Both the position numbers and the translations under genes were made by a program. A stretch of 64,000 nucleotides of DNA from Saccharibacillus endophyticus (lineage in GTDB: Bacteria; Bacillota; Bacilli; Paenibacillales; Paenibacillaceae), in assembly GCF_013185185.1 (NCBI RefSeq), contig NZ_JAAZWE010000001.1, positions 1,054,001 through 1,118,000 on the forward strand, written 5' to 3'. Shown piece after piece: positions 1-8,524 of the stretch. The notes beneath the pieces are model-generated. The model worked only from the letters and a program-made list of their open reading frames with translations, did no database searches and had not been told where the DNA came from. Each line of letters begins with the position of its first letter. Position 1 is the first letter of the stretch.

Positions 1-72
1 TTCGGGCAATGTTCCTTTAACGTACATCGTCCATTCTTTCGGCCCGTAACGCACGATTCCACTCATCGCCAT
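1..72 (-). CDS. partial gene after ECF sigma factor, probable anti-sigma factor N-terminus
   Basis: Only the first ~24 codons are inside the window. An ATG at 70-72 (with a second in-frame ATG at 64-66) follows a GGAGGAGG ribosome site. The second ATG overlaps the TGA of the sigma gene as ATGA, so the two are translationally coupled. The visible peptide (RYGPKEWTMYVKGTLPE) resembles the opening of zinc-finger anti-sigma factors, where a W..Y..G.L stretch precedes the HxxxCxxC motif. That motif would lie outside the window, so the anti-sigma role is inferred from position and this short resemblance. Confidence 0.5.
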   Translation of the reverse strand, partial: MAMSGIVRYGPKEWTMYVKGTLPE

Positions 73-611
73 TCCTCCTCCCGCCAGTGCTGCCGTATCC
101 ACATTCGAGCCCGATACAATTTGGACTCGACGGTCTTGACCGTAACGTGCATCTCCGCCGAGATTTCTTCGTAATTTTTGCCTTGAAAATAAAACGCTTC
201 GATCACATCGCGATGTCCTTGCGGCATTTCCGCCATTCTTTTTCGCATCTCGTCCGATTGCTCTTCCCGCAGCATTCGGGCCAGCGGCGCTTCGTCCCCC
301 GACACGACTTTAAGCAGCGCCGGTTCGGAGTCGTACAAATCTTCGCGTCGCCGGTTCTGTTTGCGCTTGAAGTCGATCGCCTTGTTCATCGCGATTCGCG
401 AGATCCACGTCTTGAATCCTTGGGAACGGTAGTCGGGGAGCGATTTATGAATTTGGATGAACACTTCCTGCGCGGCGTCTTCGGCATCCTTCTCGCTGCG
501 CAGTACCGAGAAAGCAATGCGGAATACATGCTGCCTGTAGGCGTCGACGAGCTCGCGAAACGCGTCGCGTTCGCCGCGCAGTATGCGTCTGATTAATTCC
601 TGTTCGTCAAT
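63..611 (-). CDS. ECF-type RNA polymerase sigma factor (SigW-like)
   Basis: An extracytoplasmic-function sigma factor that would direct RNA polymerase to stress or envelope promoters. Region 2 is seen in the upstream part (DEQELIRRILRGERDAFREL, then RQHVFRIAFSVLRSEKDAED) continuing to WISRIAMNKAIDFKRKQNRR (region 2.4). Region 4 is the helix-turn-helix GKNYEEISAEMHVTVKTVES. The homologous reading frame extends 49 codons upstream of the first GTG (462-464) and its only well-placed start is ATT at 609-611, six bases after an AAGGGGGGG ribosome site. No ATG, GTG or TTG exists in this frame upstream. A TTG one base away is out of frame and stops after five codons. The downstream gene overlaps and is probably its anti-sigma factor. 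Function is secure; the start is not. Confidence 0.85.
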   Translation of the reverse strand: MDEQELIRRILRGERDAFRELVDAYRQHVFRIAFSVLRSEKDAEDAAQEVFIQIHKSLPDYRSQGFKTWISRIAMNKAIDFKRKQNRRREDLYDSEPALLKVVSGDEAPLARMLREEQSDEMRKRMAEMPQGHRDVIEAFYFQGKNYEEISAEMHVTVKTVESKLYRARMWIRQHWREEEWR

Positions 612-762
612 CGGGCTCCCCCCCTTTCCAGCCGAATAGACGCGTGTATGCGTTTTGACCCCTGCATCTTTTCGAAAAAAAATCAGAATATGAGGATAAC
701 GGAGATTTGATTGTTTTTATTGTACAGGTTTCTGTTGCTTGTTAGAAATTGAAATGATAAAA

Positions 763-783
763 AAGACCGAAAGATTCGGTCTT
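763..783 (-). terminator. intrinsic terminator hairpin beside repeat copy 1
   Basis: AAGACCGAA-AGA-TTCGGTCTT forms a perfect 9-bp stem; on the minus strand it runs into TTTTTTATC. It sits six bases from the palindromic repeat at 789-995 and could stop transcripts leaving the lipoprotein gene on the right before they enter the sigma-factor promoter region. Confidence 0.75.
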
Positions 784-788
784 CCGGA

Positions 789-995
789 GGAAGTTCCTGT
801 TCGTTGGGGAAGCGCGGGCGGCTGCGGGAGAAATTGCCAGCATATGCTTCCGAAGTGCATTTCTTCGAAATGCTTTACAAGGCGCTGTCTCACTCGAAAA
901 GCCTGATTAAAATTTTAAAGGAATGTTTTCGAGTTCAAAGGCGCCTTTCACTGAATTTCTCCCTCCGCCTGCTCGCTTTTCTCGGTATCAAAACT
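789..995. repeat. dispersed nested-stem palindromic repeat, copy 1 (with internal insertion)
   Basis: Homologous to the elements at 8357-8516, 37173-37340 and 49199-49320. Three nested stems are visible: GGGAGAAATT/AATTTCTCCC, AAGGCGC/GCGCCTT and ACTCGAAAA/TTTTCGAGT. The left arm carries the shared CCTGTTCGTTGG sequence. Compared with copies 2 and 3 it has about 40 extra bases in the left arm near 836-880, which contain their own hairpin GCATTTC-TTC-GAAATGC. There is no gene in 612-1108; this repeat and two terminators fill most of it. Confidence 0.8.
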
Positions 996-1003
996 TTTGG
1001 GAA

Positions 1004-1040
1004 TGTAAAAGACGGGGAATCCCGGATTCGATTCCCCGTC
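1004..1040 (-). terminator. intrinsic terminator of the solute-binding lipoprotein gene
   Basis: GACGGGGAATC and GATTCCCCGTC pair around an 8-base loop; the minus strand then reads TTTTAC. It lies about 70 bases downstream of the stop codon of the lipoprotein gene at 1109. Confidence 0.85.
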
Positions 1041-1108
1041 TTACACGATTCTATTCAAAACCTGGTATCCCTATGAATCATGGAGTTCGGCTTATTGCTT
1101 TCTTCCGA

Positions 1109-2779
1109 TCATTGGCCGGATACGGACTTGTACCAGTCGTTGACTTCTTGCGTGATTTGCTCGCCGCCGTTGGATTTCCAGCTGGCTACGAATTCGTCGA
1201 AAGCGTCGACGGGAAGTTGGCCGTAGATGATTTTGTTGAACGTCTCCATTTCGGATTGGCGCAGCAGGTTCCATTTGGAAATCATGGTCGGCGTTGCGGC
1301 GCCGGTGAAGTAGTTTTGCCTGCGCACTTCTTGTTGGGACATGACCACTTTCGCGGCGTACCAGTTTTCCGGTTTGCGGAATTCGGCCATTTGTTTTTCG
1401 TACGGCGTGGTCGGTTCTTCGCCGTCCGCCAGCTTGACCAGCGTTTTCATGTACAGATCCGGAATACGCGCCGGTCCTGTCAGGAACGGGAACTCGTTGG
1501 AGAAGTTCGGAATTTTGTCTTTGTCGCTGGTCGGCGTGCCGTCGATCACGTCCCAGTCGTAGCCTTTGGCGAAGCCGTATTCGTACTCGCTGCCTGCTTC
1601 CGGGTTAGCCAGGTTGTCCAGCAGGTAATTGTAGTACAGGAAAATGGCTTCCGGGTGCTCGGCGTCTTTGTTGATCATGATACTGGCATTGACGCCGGAA
1701 TTTTGCCATTTGGTGCCGATCAGACCGTCAGGTCCGGCCGGAACCGGATAAGCTTTGATTTTGGAGCCTTCCACGTTTTTGAGCAGATCGGGAGCCGGCC
1801 AGTCCGGAACCCAGTTGGCGCCGGGCAGGATGCCCGCGGTGCCTTTGGTCCAACTCTCCGCCGCTTTCGATTCGTCCCACAGCGCGGAGTCGGCATGGAT
1901 ATATCCTTTTTCCATCCACTCCTGGAGCTTGGCAAGCGCCTGCTTGGCGCCCGGATTGACGGAACCGTACTCCAGATTGCCGTCGGCGTCTTTGTTCCAC
2001 TGCTCTTCGATCGTGCCGTACGCGCCGAATAACCAGTCCAGCGATCCCATCCACGTATTCGTGTTGTTTTTCAGCGTGATCGCGAGCGGGAACACTTCTT
2101 CAGGTGCAAGGCCGTCCGGATTCTCGTTCTTGAATTTGTCCATGATGACTTCCAGATCGGCGATGGTCTTCGGCGCTTCGAGATTCAGCTCCTCCATCCA
2201 ATCTTCGCGCAGCCACAGTTCGGTATCGTCGTTATCCGTGTATTCGAGGATCGGCATATTGTACTTCTTGCCGTCCTTGGTAAACGGATACCACAATTCC
2301 GGATGCTCGGCCGAGTGATCCTTGAGGATCTGGTTGGCATACTTATCGAACAGCTCGTCGATCGGCATGAACTGTCCCGATTCGATCAGTTGGTTCGTCA
2401 GCACCGGATTAGTCGGAACCGGCACGAAGTCAGGCAGTTTCTCGCCGGAAGCGACAGCGAGCTGAAGCTTTTGTTTGTACTGATCGTCGTTGGCCGGGTA
2501 CCAGGTGTCTTTGTGTTTGATTCCCAGCGTCTCCAACATCCAGCGGTCATGGACGTTGTTTTCTTTCGTATCGCCTTGGACGTATTTCTTCGGCATGAGC
2601 ACGGTGCTGATTTCGATCGGCGGATCGTATTTCCCCGCCGCGAAAGCCGCTGTCGCCGTTTCCGATTCGACTGCCGCGCCGTCCGTTTTTGCGTCTCCGT
2701 CCGATGCTCCGCTGCAAGCGCTGACGGTGAACAGACTTGCTACCGCAAGGATTTTCCAAGCATTACGGATCTTTTTCAT
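1109..2779 (-). CDS. extracellular solute-binding lipoprotein of an LplABC-type sugar ABC transporter
   Basis: A 556-residue lipoprotein that would capture a sugar or oligosaccharide outside the cell for the two permeases encoded at 6461-8300. The N-terminus is a lipoprotein signal (MKKIRN, hydrophobic VASLFTVSAC, lipobox ending in Cys22) followed by a Ser/Gly/Asp-rich linker. The mature part has the bacterial extracellular-binding fold features of the Paenibacillus LplA group, such as the WYPANDDQYKQKLQLAVASG segment, and the size fits (500-560 aa). The start ATG has a GGGGGG ribosome site. The neighbouring minus-strand two-component pair and the divergent permeases point to one uptake system. 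No ATPase gene is present, as is usual where a shared MsmX-type ATPase serves several transporters. Substrate unknown. Confidence 0.88.
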   Translation of the reverse strand: MKKIRNAWKILAVASLFTVSACSGASDGDAKTDGAAVESETATAAFAAGKYDPPIEISTVLMPKKYVQGDTKENNVHDRWMLETLGIKHKDTWYPANDDQYKQKLQLAVASGEKLPDFVPVPTNPVLTNQLIESGQFMPIDELFDKYANQILKDHSAEHPELWYPFTKDGKKYNMPILEYTDNDDTELWLREDWMEELNLEAPKTIADLEVIMDKFKNENPDGLAPEEVFPLAITLKNNTNTWMGSLDWLFGAYGTIEEQWNKDADGNLEYGSVNPGAKQALAKLQEWMEKGYIHADSALWDESKAAESWTKGTAGILPGANWVPDWPAPDLLKNVEGSKIKAYPVPAGPDGLIGTKWQNSGVNASIMINKDAEHPEAIFLYYNYLLDNLANPEAGSEYEYGFAKGYDWDVIDGTPTSDKDKIPNFSNEFPFLTGPARIPDLYMKTLVKLADGEEPTTPYEKQMAEFRKPENWYAAKVVMSQQEVRRQNYFTGAATPTMISKWNLLRQSEMETFNKIIYGQLPVDAFDEFVASWKSNGGEQITQEVNDWYKSVSGQ

Positions 2780-2799
2780 TGCGTTATCCCCCCCGTTGT

Positions 2800-2845
2800 T
2801 TGGTCAATCTATACCTTACATGCCTACTGTATCAACTTTTACGGG
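2800..2845 (-). promoter_or_regulatory. candidate sigma-A promoter of the lipoprotein gene
   Basis: On the minus strand TTGATA is followed after 16 bases by TATAGA, ending a short distance before the ATG at 2779. The separate promoter suits a highly expressed binding protein downstream of its regulators. Sequence match is only moderate. Confidence 0.45.
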
Positions 2846-2912
2846 AGGGCATCTATATGAGTTTGTTAGGCGGAATAGGACTTTATTAGGCCGTTTGCGT
2901 GCCGGTCCTTAT

Positions 2913-4520
2913 TTATTTCCCGCTGTCCCGATACTCTTGCGGCGTCACGCCGAAGTGCCGTTTGAACACTTTGATAAAATATGCCGGGTCCATGTAACCG
3001 ATCTCCAAGCCGACTTCGTACACTTTTTTATCCGTCGATTTCAGTTTTTGGGAAGCTCGTTCCATCCGCAGGTTCGCTACGTAATCGCTGATGCCTTCGC
3101 CCGTCTCGATCTTGTAGATTTTGGACAAATGCGTCGGATGCAGATTCACGTGATCGGCCAATGCGCGCAGCGAGACGTCCAGATGCAGATTTTTATCGGC
3201 AAAAGCCTGAACCTTGCGCACGTAAGACGAACGATTATCTTTCACTTCGTTCGACGTGCCTTCCTTCAACAGACGAAGCGCGGCAATCGACCATTTTCTG
3301 AGCCGGGCAATCGAAGAAAAAGCTTCGCCTCGCTGCAGCGGTTCGATCTCGTTTCCCAGCAAACTTTCAAGCGTACGCCCGCCCCGATGCGCCAAATTGG
3401 TATACGAAGCCGCGATCAAAAATCCGGTTTCCATGCAATGCTCCCACGATTCGGACCAATGGGAGTCCAGCTCGTCGCATACGCCGTTCAACTTTTCTTC
3501 CGCCTCGTCCCAACGTCCGGCTTCAAGCAGCGTTTCCAACGAGGGGGAAAGGTAGAGCGACCGCAGCGCCCCTTGTTCGGCCGGCCCTGCCGGCTCGCTT
3601 AGACGCATCACGAACTCCCGCTCGTCTCCGACGATTTGCCTGAAATAAGCAGTCGCCCGGCTGAACGCGTCAGGCAGTTCTTCAGGAAAGCGAAACGGAT
3701 CGGTCATCACGATCGACAGCGATCCTTTCAAAAACTGCTTGACCTTCGCCTGAAGCCCGGTCGCCAGCTTTTCCAGCAATCCTTCGCGTACCGGAGGAGC
3801 CTGGGGCTTGAATTGCAGCAGAAATGCCAAATATCCATGCTCCTCCTTCACTCCCCAGACCTCCAGAAACTCGCCCATCACTTCTTCGGCCATGTTGATA
3901 ATCGCATACTCGATCAGCGGCTGGCCATTGTTGCGATATTTGCCGAACTCCTCTTCCATCCGCACCAACAACAGCGCGCAGCTTCCGACGGTAAAAGGCA
4001 GTCCGTAGCTGGTCAGCTTGCGCTCCCACTCGTCGGTCGACATCTTTTGCCCATCCAGCGCGTCAAGCAGCAAACGTCCGCGCAGCAGCGGCAAATTTTC
4101 GCGCAGCGCATAGGTTGTCCGCTCCAGCGAACTGACTATTTCCCAGTCGGCATTCAGCTGTTCCACCGCAGAACCTACGGCACCCAACAGCTCGGCATCG
4201 CTCGGCGGCTTCAGCAAATAATCGACCGCGCTGTGCCGAATCGCCTGTTTGGCGTATTCAAAGTCCGAGTGACCGGATAGCATGATGCATTTGATCTTTC
4301 GGTCTCTTTCCCGGATGATTTCGATCAATTCGATCCCGGTCATCTCCGGCATCAGAATATCCGAGATGACGATATCGATCGGGTGGGTATCGATCAGTTC
4401 CAGTGCTTCCCGGGCGGAATACGCTTTATGCACCTGCTCGATTCCCAGCGTGTGCCACGGTTTGTTCATCGACAGATTGTCGACCCAGTGAACTTCGTCG
4501 TCGACGATCAGTAGCTGCAT
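2913..4520 (-). CDS. AraC-family response regulator (YesN-like)
   Basis: A 535-residue transcription regulator, partner of the sensor kinase directly upstream (15-base gap), likely to activate the adjoining sugar transporter genes. The receiver domain occupies residues ~1-120, with the acidic pocket near the start (VDDE) and the phospho-acceptor Asp in VISDILMPEMTG. A long linker follows. The C-terminal ~100 residues form an AraC-type double helix-turn-helix (LRALADHVNLHPTHLSKIYK and VYEVGLEIGYMDPAYFIKVF). ATG is preceded by AAGGAGAGAAG. This architecture is standard for Paenibacillus carbohydrate regulators. Confidence 0.92.
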   Translation of the reverse strand: MQLLIVDDEVHWVDNLSMNKPWHTLGIEQVHKAYSAREALELIDTHPIDIVISDILMPEMTGIELIEIIRERDRKIKCIMLSGHSDFEYAKQAIRHSAVDYLLKPPSDAELLGAVGSAVEQLNADWEIVSSLERTTYALRENLPLLRGRLLLDALDGQKMSTDEWERKLTSYGLPFTVGSCALLLVRMEEEFGKYRNNGQPLIEYAIINMAEEVMGEFLEVWGVKEEHGYLAFLLQFKPQAPPVREGLLEKLATGLQAKVKQFLKGSLSIVMTDPFRFPEELPDAFSRATAYFRQIVGDEREFVMRLSEPAGPAEQGALRSLYLSPSLETLLEAGRWDEAEEKLNGVCDELDSHWSESWEHCMETGFLIAASYTNLAHRGGRTLESLLGNEIEPLQRGEAFSSIARLRKWSIAALRLLKEGTSNEVKDNRSSYVRKVQAFADKNLHLDVSLRALADHVNLHPTHLSKIYKIETGEGISDYVANLRMERASQKLKSTDKKVYEVGLEIGYMDPAYFIKVFKRHFGVTPQEYRDSGK

Positions 4521-4535
4521 CTTTCTTCTCTCCTT

Positions 4536-6305
4536 TTAAAAAAATTCGCTTTCCCAGAAAATCTCCGTCCGAAATCCCCCGGCGGGCGATGGACCGAAAC
4601 GCAATCCGGATCGGCTGCCGAATTGGTGAATCAAACGCTGGTGCGTATTCCACAACCCGCAGCCCATCTCTTCTTGCAGCTCCTCGTTCATTTTATGATT
4701 TAACGCTTCATACTGCTCCGGCGTCAAACCCGGTCCGTCATCGTCGATGATAATCACGCAGAACCCGTCCGAGCACTCTCCCCGGATAAGGATTTCGCCT
4801 GAGGCATACGATTTGGCGACGCCGTGAATCACCGCATTTTCCACGATCGGCTGGATCATCAACCTCGGAATCTCTTGACTGCGCACTTCGTCCGAAATAT
4901 CGATGCGGTAGTCGATTCGACCGTTGCGAAGCTTCTGGATATCGAGATAATTGACAAGCAATCGCACCTCTTCTTCAAGAGGCGCCATTTCTTTTTCCAT
5001 ACGCGTGGTGTACCGATAGTAAGCGCTTAAGTTAAAGGCCATCGATACCACCGCGTCTTCTTCTTTCATCTGCGCCATATTGATGATGTAGCCGAGGCAA
5101 TTGTACAAAAAGTGGGGATTGATCTGGGCCTGAAGCTGCTTGAGCGTCGCTTCCCTGGCCCGGATTTTTTCGTTGAACACATTCTCGATCAGCTCTTCGG
5201 TACGGCGCGACATCTCGTTGAAGCGTTCGAACACAAACGAGAACTCGTTGCGGCTGCGCGCATGCAAGCGAACGGAATAATCGCCGCGCTGCACGCGCAA
5301 TAATCCATTCATCAATTTTCGGATCGGACGCTGCACGTTGCGGTAGAGCAGCAGCGACGCGGAGATGCCGAGCACGAACAGCAGCGCGATCGACAGGTAA
5401 AAAAGGTTCCGGCTGAACGCGATCGGACCCAGCACCTGTCCCAGCGGCACGACGTCGATCAACTGACCCTCCAAATACGCGGAACCGACGGAACTGACCA
5501 AATAATCCTGTCCTTCAAGTTTCACAATCCGCTGAGCGGTCCGATCGATCGGATTCGTATCCAAATAGCCGACAAGAGCTTTTGACAGCTGCGGATCCGC
5601 CGTACGGTTCAAGATTGGCAGATCTCCTTTTCGATAGTAAAACGGGTCTCCCTTGCCGTCTGCTTTGTACGTATCCAGCATATTCCGAATATTGTCCGAG
5701 CTGAAGCTGGCTTCGACCACCAGGCTGCTGCCCGTAAGCAGTCCCTGCTCACCGAGCGAATCGGTATAAAACCAGTAAAAATACGACGGCGCGCCGCTAT
5801 TCTCCTCATCGCCGTAGCTCCATCTGGTGCTCATATTCCGTTTCAAATAATCTTCGTCGTACCCTCCGCCGCGCGAATAATTGGAGATGACTTCGTGATT
5901 TTGCTGGGAATGCAGCGTGTATCGCGAAGGCCAAATATCCGTAACCCCCGATTGCAGCACCATCTTTTCCTGCACGGCATAACGGGTCTGCATCCGATCA
6001 TACGCGTCTCCCCATAAGTTCAAACCGTTGAAATCCTGCACGTTCGGGTCTTTGGAAAAGGTTAAGCTAAAGTCCATCATCTGGCTGACCCTCGAATCGA
6101 TCTGTCCGGAAAGGAACGTCAGCTGCCGTGCGCTCGACGATTGCAGTTCGCCGCTGACCACGTGGAAAGTGACGTCGTTCGAATACGTATACGCCAGCAC
6201 GATCGGAAGAATCAAAATGAGAATCAGACTGTTCATTTTGGCAAATAAACTAATATGTCCGCGAATATTCCAACGGCTGCCCATTTTTTCGGATACGGAC
6301 TGCAT
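4536..6305 (-). CDS. two-component sensor histidine kinase (YesM-like)
   Basis: A 589-residue membrane sensor kinase. A transmembrane helix near residues 25-42 (LILILILPIVLAYT), an extracellular sensor region of ~250 residues, a second helix (FYLSIALLFVLGISASLLLY), a HAMP-like linker, the His-kinase box INPHFLYNCLGYIINMAQ with the phospho-acceptor His, and a C-terminal HATPase with IDDDGPGLTPEQ are all visible. The ATG at 6303-6305 is chosen because GGGGGAG lies six bases upstream; a TTG 15 bases further upstream would overlap that site. It phosphorylates the regulator encoded just downstream and probably senses the sugar or its binding protein. Confidence 0.92.
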   Translation of the reverse strand: MQSVSEKMGSRWNIRGHISLFAKMNSLILILILPIVLAYTYSNDVTFHVVSGELQSSSARQLTFLSGQIDSRVSQMMDFSLTFSKDPNVQDFNGLNLWGDAYDRMQTRYAVQEKMVLQSGVTDIWPSRYTLHSQQNHEVISNYSRGGGYDEDYLKRNMSTRWSYGDEENSGAPSYFYWFYTDSLGEQGLLTGSSLVVEASFSSDNIRNMLDTYKADGKGDPFYYRKGDLPILNRTADPQLSKALVGYLDTNPIDRTAQRIVKLEGQDYLVSSVGSAYLEGQLIDVVPLGQVLGPIAFSRNLFYLSIALLFVLGISASLLLYRNVQRPIRKLMNGLLRVQRGDYSVRLHARSRNEFSFVFERFNEMSRRTEELIENVFNEKIRAREATLKQLQAQINPHFLYNCLGYIINMAQMKEEDAVVSMAFNLSAYYRYTTRMEKEMAPLEEEVRLLVNYLDIQKLRNGRIDYRIDISDEVRSQEIPRLMIQPIVENAVIHGVAKSYASGEILIRGECSDGFCVIIIDDDGPGLTPEQYEALNHKMNEELQEEMGCGLWNTHQRLIHQFGSRSGLRFGPSPAGGFRTEIFWESEFF

Positions 6306-6322
6306 ATGACGCTCCCCCAATC

Positions 6323-6334
6323 ATTAGGCCTAAT
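6323..6334. promoter_or_regulatory. 12-bp palindrome ATTAGGCCTAAT in the divergent intergenic region
   Basis: A perfect dyad 18 bases upstream of the sensor-kinase ATG and within the 155-bp region separating it from the permease operon. A related half, TTTATTAGGCC, occurs at 2884-2894 between the response-regulator and lipoprotein genes. Two AT-flanked TTAGGCC sites beside co-regulated genes could be operator half-sites, but this is only inference. Confidence 0.3.
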
Positions 6335-6460
6335 AAAACCATATCGATCCTAACATTGTTATATAGTCAGCCCAAAGAGCCGCTTGATACTATTTATATA
6401 TAGCAGAGAAGGTTCAGAAGCAAGATACTTATCATTCACATTCGAAAGCGGGGGTACGCG

Positions 6461-7411
6461 ATGGAAGCCAATCTAAGCGAGCAGGCTAAAGATTCGACGG
6501 TGCGGCGCAGCAAAAGAAAAAAAGGTCGCGGGCAGCCATGGATTCTGCATTTCATGGTGCTTCCGGCGGCCGTCATGGTCTTTATTTTTTCCTATATTCC
6601 GATGTCCGGCATCGTGATGGCTTTTCAGGATTACAAGCCTGCGCTCGGGTTTGCGGAATCGCCTTGGGTCGGACTGAAGCACTTTCAATACATGTGGGAA
6701 AACGACTACTTCCTGAAGATTACCGGCAATACGCTATTCTTCGCCTGTACCAAAATCATCATGAATCTGATCGTGCCGTTCGTGTTCGCGCTGCTGCTGA
6801 ACGAGGTTCGGAAAATGGCGTTGAAGCGCTCGATCCAGACGCTCGTTTATTTGCCGCATTTCCTGTCCTGGGTAACGCTGTCCGGCATTCTGATCGACAT
6901 GTTGGCTCAGACCGGATTGATCAACCAATTCATCGTCTACCTGTTGGGGACCAAACCGATTTTTTTCCTGGGCGACGGCAATTGGTTCCGCTTCACGGTT
7001 ATTGTCAGCGACGTATGGAAAGAATTCGGCTTCAACACGATCATTTTCCTGGCGGCTTTATCGGGCATTAACCCTGCGCTGTACGAAGCGGCCGAAGTGG
7101 ACGGCGCGACGCGCTGGAAACAAACGCTGCATATCACGATGCCTTCGCTGGTGCCGATCACGATCGTTATCGCGACGCTTGCGCTCGGCAACGTGCTGAA
7201 CGCCAACTTCGACCAAATCTTCAACCTGTACAGCCCGCTTATTTATCAGCAAGGCGATATCATCGATACGTTCGTGTATCGGGAAGGCTTGCTCAGCGGA
7301 CAGTTCAGCTTCGCCACGGCAGTCAACCTGTTCAAGTCGGTCATCAGCTTGATCCTGATCGCGGTCTCGTACCGTCTGGCTTACCGGTTTGCCGGGTATC
7401 GGATATTCTAG
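6461..7411 (+). CDS. sugar ABC transporter permease, LplB type
   Basis: A 316-residue inner-membrane permease with about six hydrophobic helices, starting with LPAAVMVFIFSYIPMSGIVM. The EAA loop that contacts the ATPase is EAAEVDGATRWKQTLHITMP near residue 210. The FQDYKPALGF segment after the first helix is typical of the LplB group. ATG follows AAGCGGGGG. It is the first gene of a two-gene plus-strand operon, divergent from the kinase gene, and would pair with the next permease and the lipoprotein at 1109-2779. Confidence 0.92.
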   Translation: MEANLSEQAKDSTVRRSKRKKGRGQPWILHFMVLPAAVMVFIFSYIPMSGIVMAFQDYKPALGFAESPWVGLKHFQYMWENDYFLKITGNTLFFACTKIIMNLIVPFVFALLLNEVRKMALKRSIQTLVYLPHFLSWVTLSGILIDMLAQTGLINQFIVYLLGTKPIFFLGDGNWFRFTVIVSDVWKEFGFNTIIFLAALSGINPALYEAAEVDGATRWKQTLHITMPSLVPITIVIATLALGNVLNANFDQIFNLYSPLIYQQGDIIDTFVYREGLLSGQFSFATAVNLFKSVISLILIAVSYRLAYRFAGYRIF

Positions 7412-7427
7412 AAAGGGGGCCGCATCC

Positions 7428-8300
7428 ATGTATCACAAAACGTTATCGTATCGAATCTTCAGCATCTGCAACAATATATTTTTGACCGTAATCTCGATCG
7501 CCTGCCTGCTGCCGCTGCTGCACCTGCTTATGGTGTCGCTCAGCTCGACCGCTCCCGCCAATGCCGGATTGGTCACGTTTTGGCCGATCGGGTTCACGTT
7601 CGAAGCGTATGCCAAGACGTTCGACAATGCCAACTTCCTCGCCTCGCTCTGGGTGTCCGTGGAACGCACGGTGCTCGGAACGGCGCTGGCGCTGGTGGTG
7701 AACACGACGGCCGCTTACGCCTTGTCAAAGGAAACGCATGTCTTCCGTGCCCGTAACGTGTACCTTTGGTATTTCGTGGTGACGATGCTGTTCAGCGGCG
7801 GACTGATTCCCGGTTATATTCTGGTCTTGAAATTGGGCCTGATGAATACGCTGTGGGCGCTGATTCTTCCGGGGCTGGTTGCGGTGTTCAATATCATTTT
7901 GCTGCTCAACTTTTTCCGCGGCGTGCCGAAAGATCTGGAAGAAGCCGCGTTTATCGACGGTGCGGGACATCTGCGGACGTTCTTTAGCATCTACCTGCCT
8001 CTGTCTCTGCCTGTAATCGCGACCGTATCGCTGTTTATGATGGTCGGCCACTGGAATTCTTATTTCGACGGCATCATTTATATCCGCGATACGGAAAAAC
8101 TGCCGTTGGCCAGTTTCATGCAGACGATTATCGTACAAGCCGACATGTCCAAACTCGACCCGGAAGCCGTCGCCAATCTGTCCCAACGGACGATTCGCGC
8201 TTCGCAGATCTTTATCAGCGCGCTGCCGATTTTGCTGGTGTATCCTTTTTTGCAGCGGTACTTTGTCACTGGGATCGTAGTGGGCGCGGTGAAAGAATAG
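7428..8300 (+). CDS. carbohydrate ABC transporter permease, LplC type
   Basis: A 290-residue permease, second half of the transport channel. It has six predicted membrane helices and the EAA motif EEAAFIDGAGHLRTFFSIYL. The start MYHKTLSYRIF at 7428 is chosen because AAAGGGGG precedes it; a frame opening at 7389 overlaps the end of the upstream gene and has no ribosome site. The gap to the first permease is 16 bases. The C-terminus PFLQRYFVTGIVVGAVKE is characteristic of the family. Confidence 0.93.
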   Translation: MYHKTLSYRIFSICNNIFLTVISIACLLPLLHLLMVSLSSTAPANAGLVTFWPIGFTFEAYAKTFDNANFLASLWVSVERTVLGTALALVVNTTAAYALSKETHVFRARNVYLWYFVVTMLFSGGLIPGYILVLKLGLMNTLWALILPGLVAVFNIILLLNFFRGVPKDLEEAAFIDGAGHLRTFFSIYLPLSLPVIATVSLFMMVGHWNSYFDGIIYIRDTEKLPLASFMQTIIVQADMSKLDPEAVANLSQRTIRASQIFISALPILLVYPFLQRYFVTGIVVGAVKE

Positions 8301-8310
8301 AAAAAGAAAA

Positions 8311-8349
8311 AGACGCTCTCCGAATTAATGGAGAGCGTCTTGCTTTTTG
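8311..8349 (+). terminator. intrinsic terminator of the permease operon
   Basis: GACGCTCTCC and GGAGAGCGTC form a perfect 10-bp stem with loop GAATTAAT, followed by TTGCTTTTTG, ten bases after the stop codon of the second permease. It directly adjoins palindromic repeat copy 2. Confidence 0.92.
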
Positions 8350-8356
8350 TTTTAAA

Positions 8357-8516
8357 AGATCCGATCGGTGAAGCTTTAGCGGAGGGAGAAATTCAGTTTA
8401 AGACGCCTTTGAACTCGGAAAAATTCCACTAAAAATTCTAATCGATTTTTCCGGGTGAGACAGCGACTTAAACGAATTTCTCCCGCAGCGCCCCGGCTTC
8501 CCAACGAACAGGATCT
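8357..8516. repeat. dispersed nested-stem palindromic repeat, copy 2
   Basis: About 160 bp, almost wholly self-complementary. From the outside inwards: AGATCC/GGATCT, GAAGC/GCTTC, GGGAGAAATTC/GAATTTCTCCC (perfect 11 bp), AAG-A-CGC/GCG-A-CTT with one A.A mismatch, and ACTCGGAAAAAT/ATTTTTCCGGGT with a T.G wobble. It fills the space between the convergent permease operon and dnaD, and ends a few bases from the dnaD stop codon. Same family as 789-995 (opposite orientation), 37173-37340 (same orientation) and 49199-49320. Confidence 0.88.
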
Positions 8517-8524
8517 GCCGCCGT

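Noticed and set aside
923..2032. 369-codon plus-strand frame
   Set aside because: Antisense to the solute-binding lipoprotein gene, with His/Arg/Phe-rich composition typical of a shadow frame.
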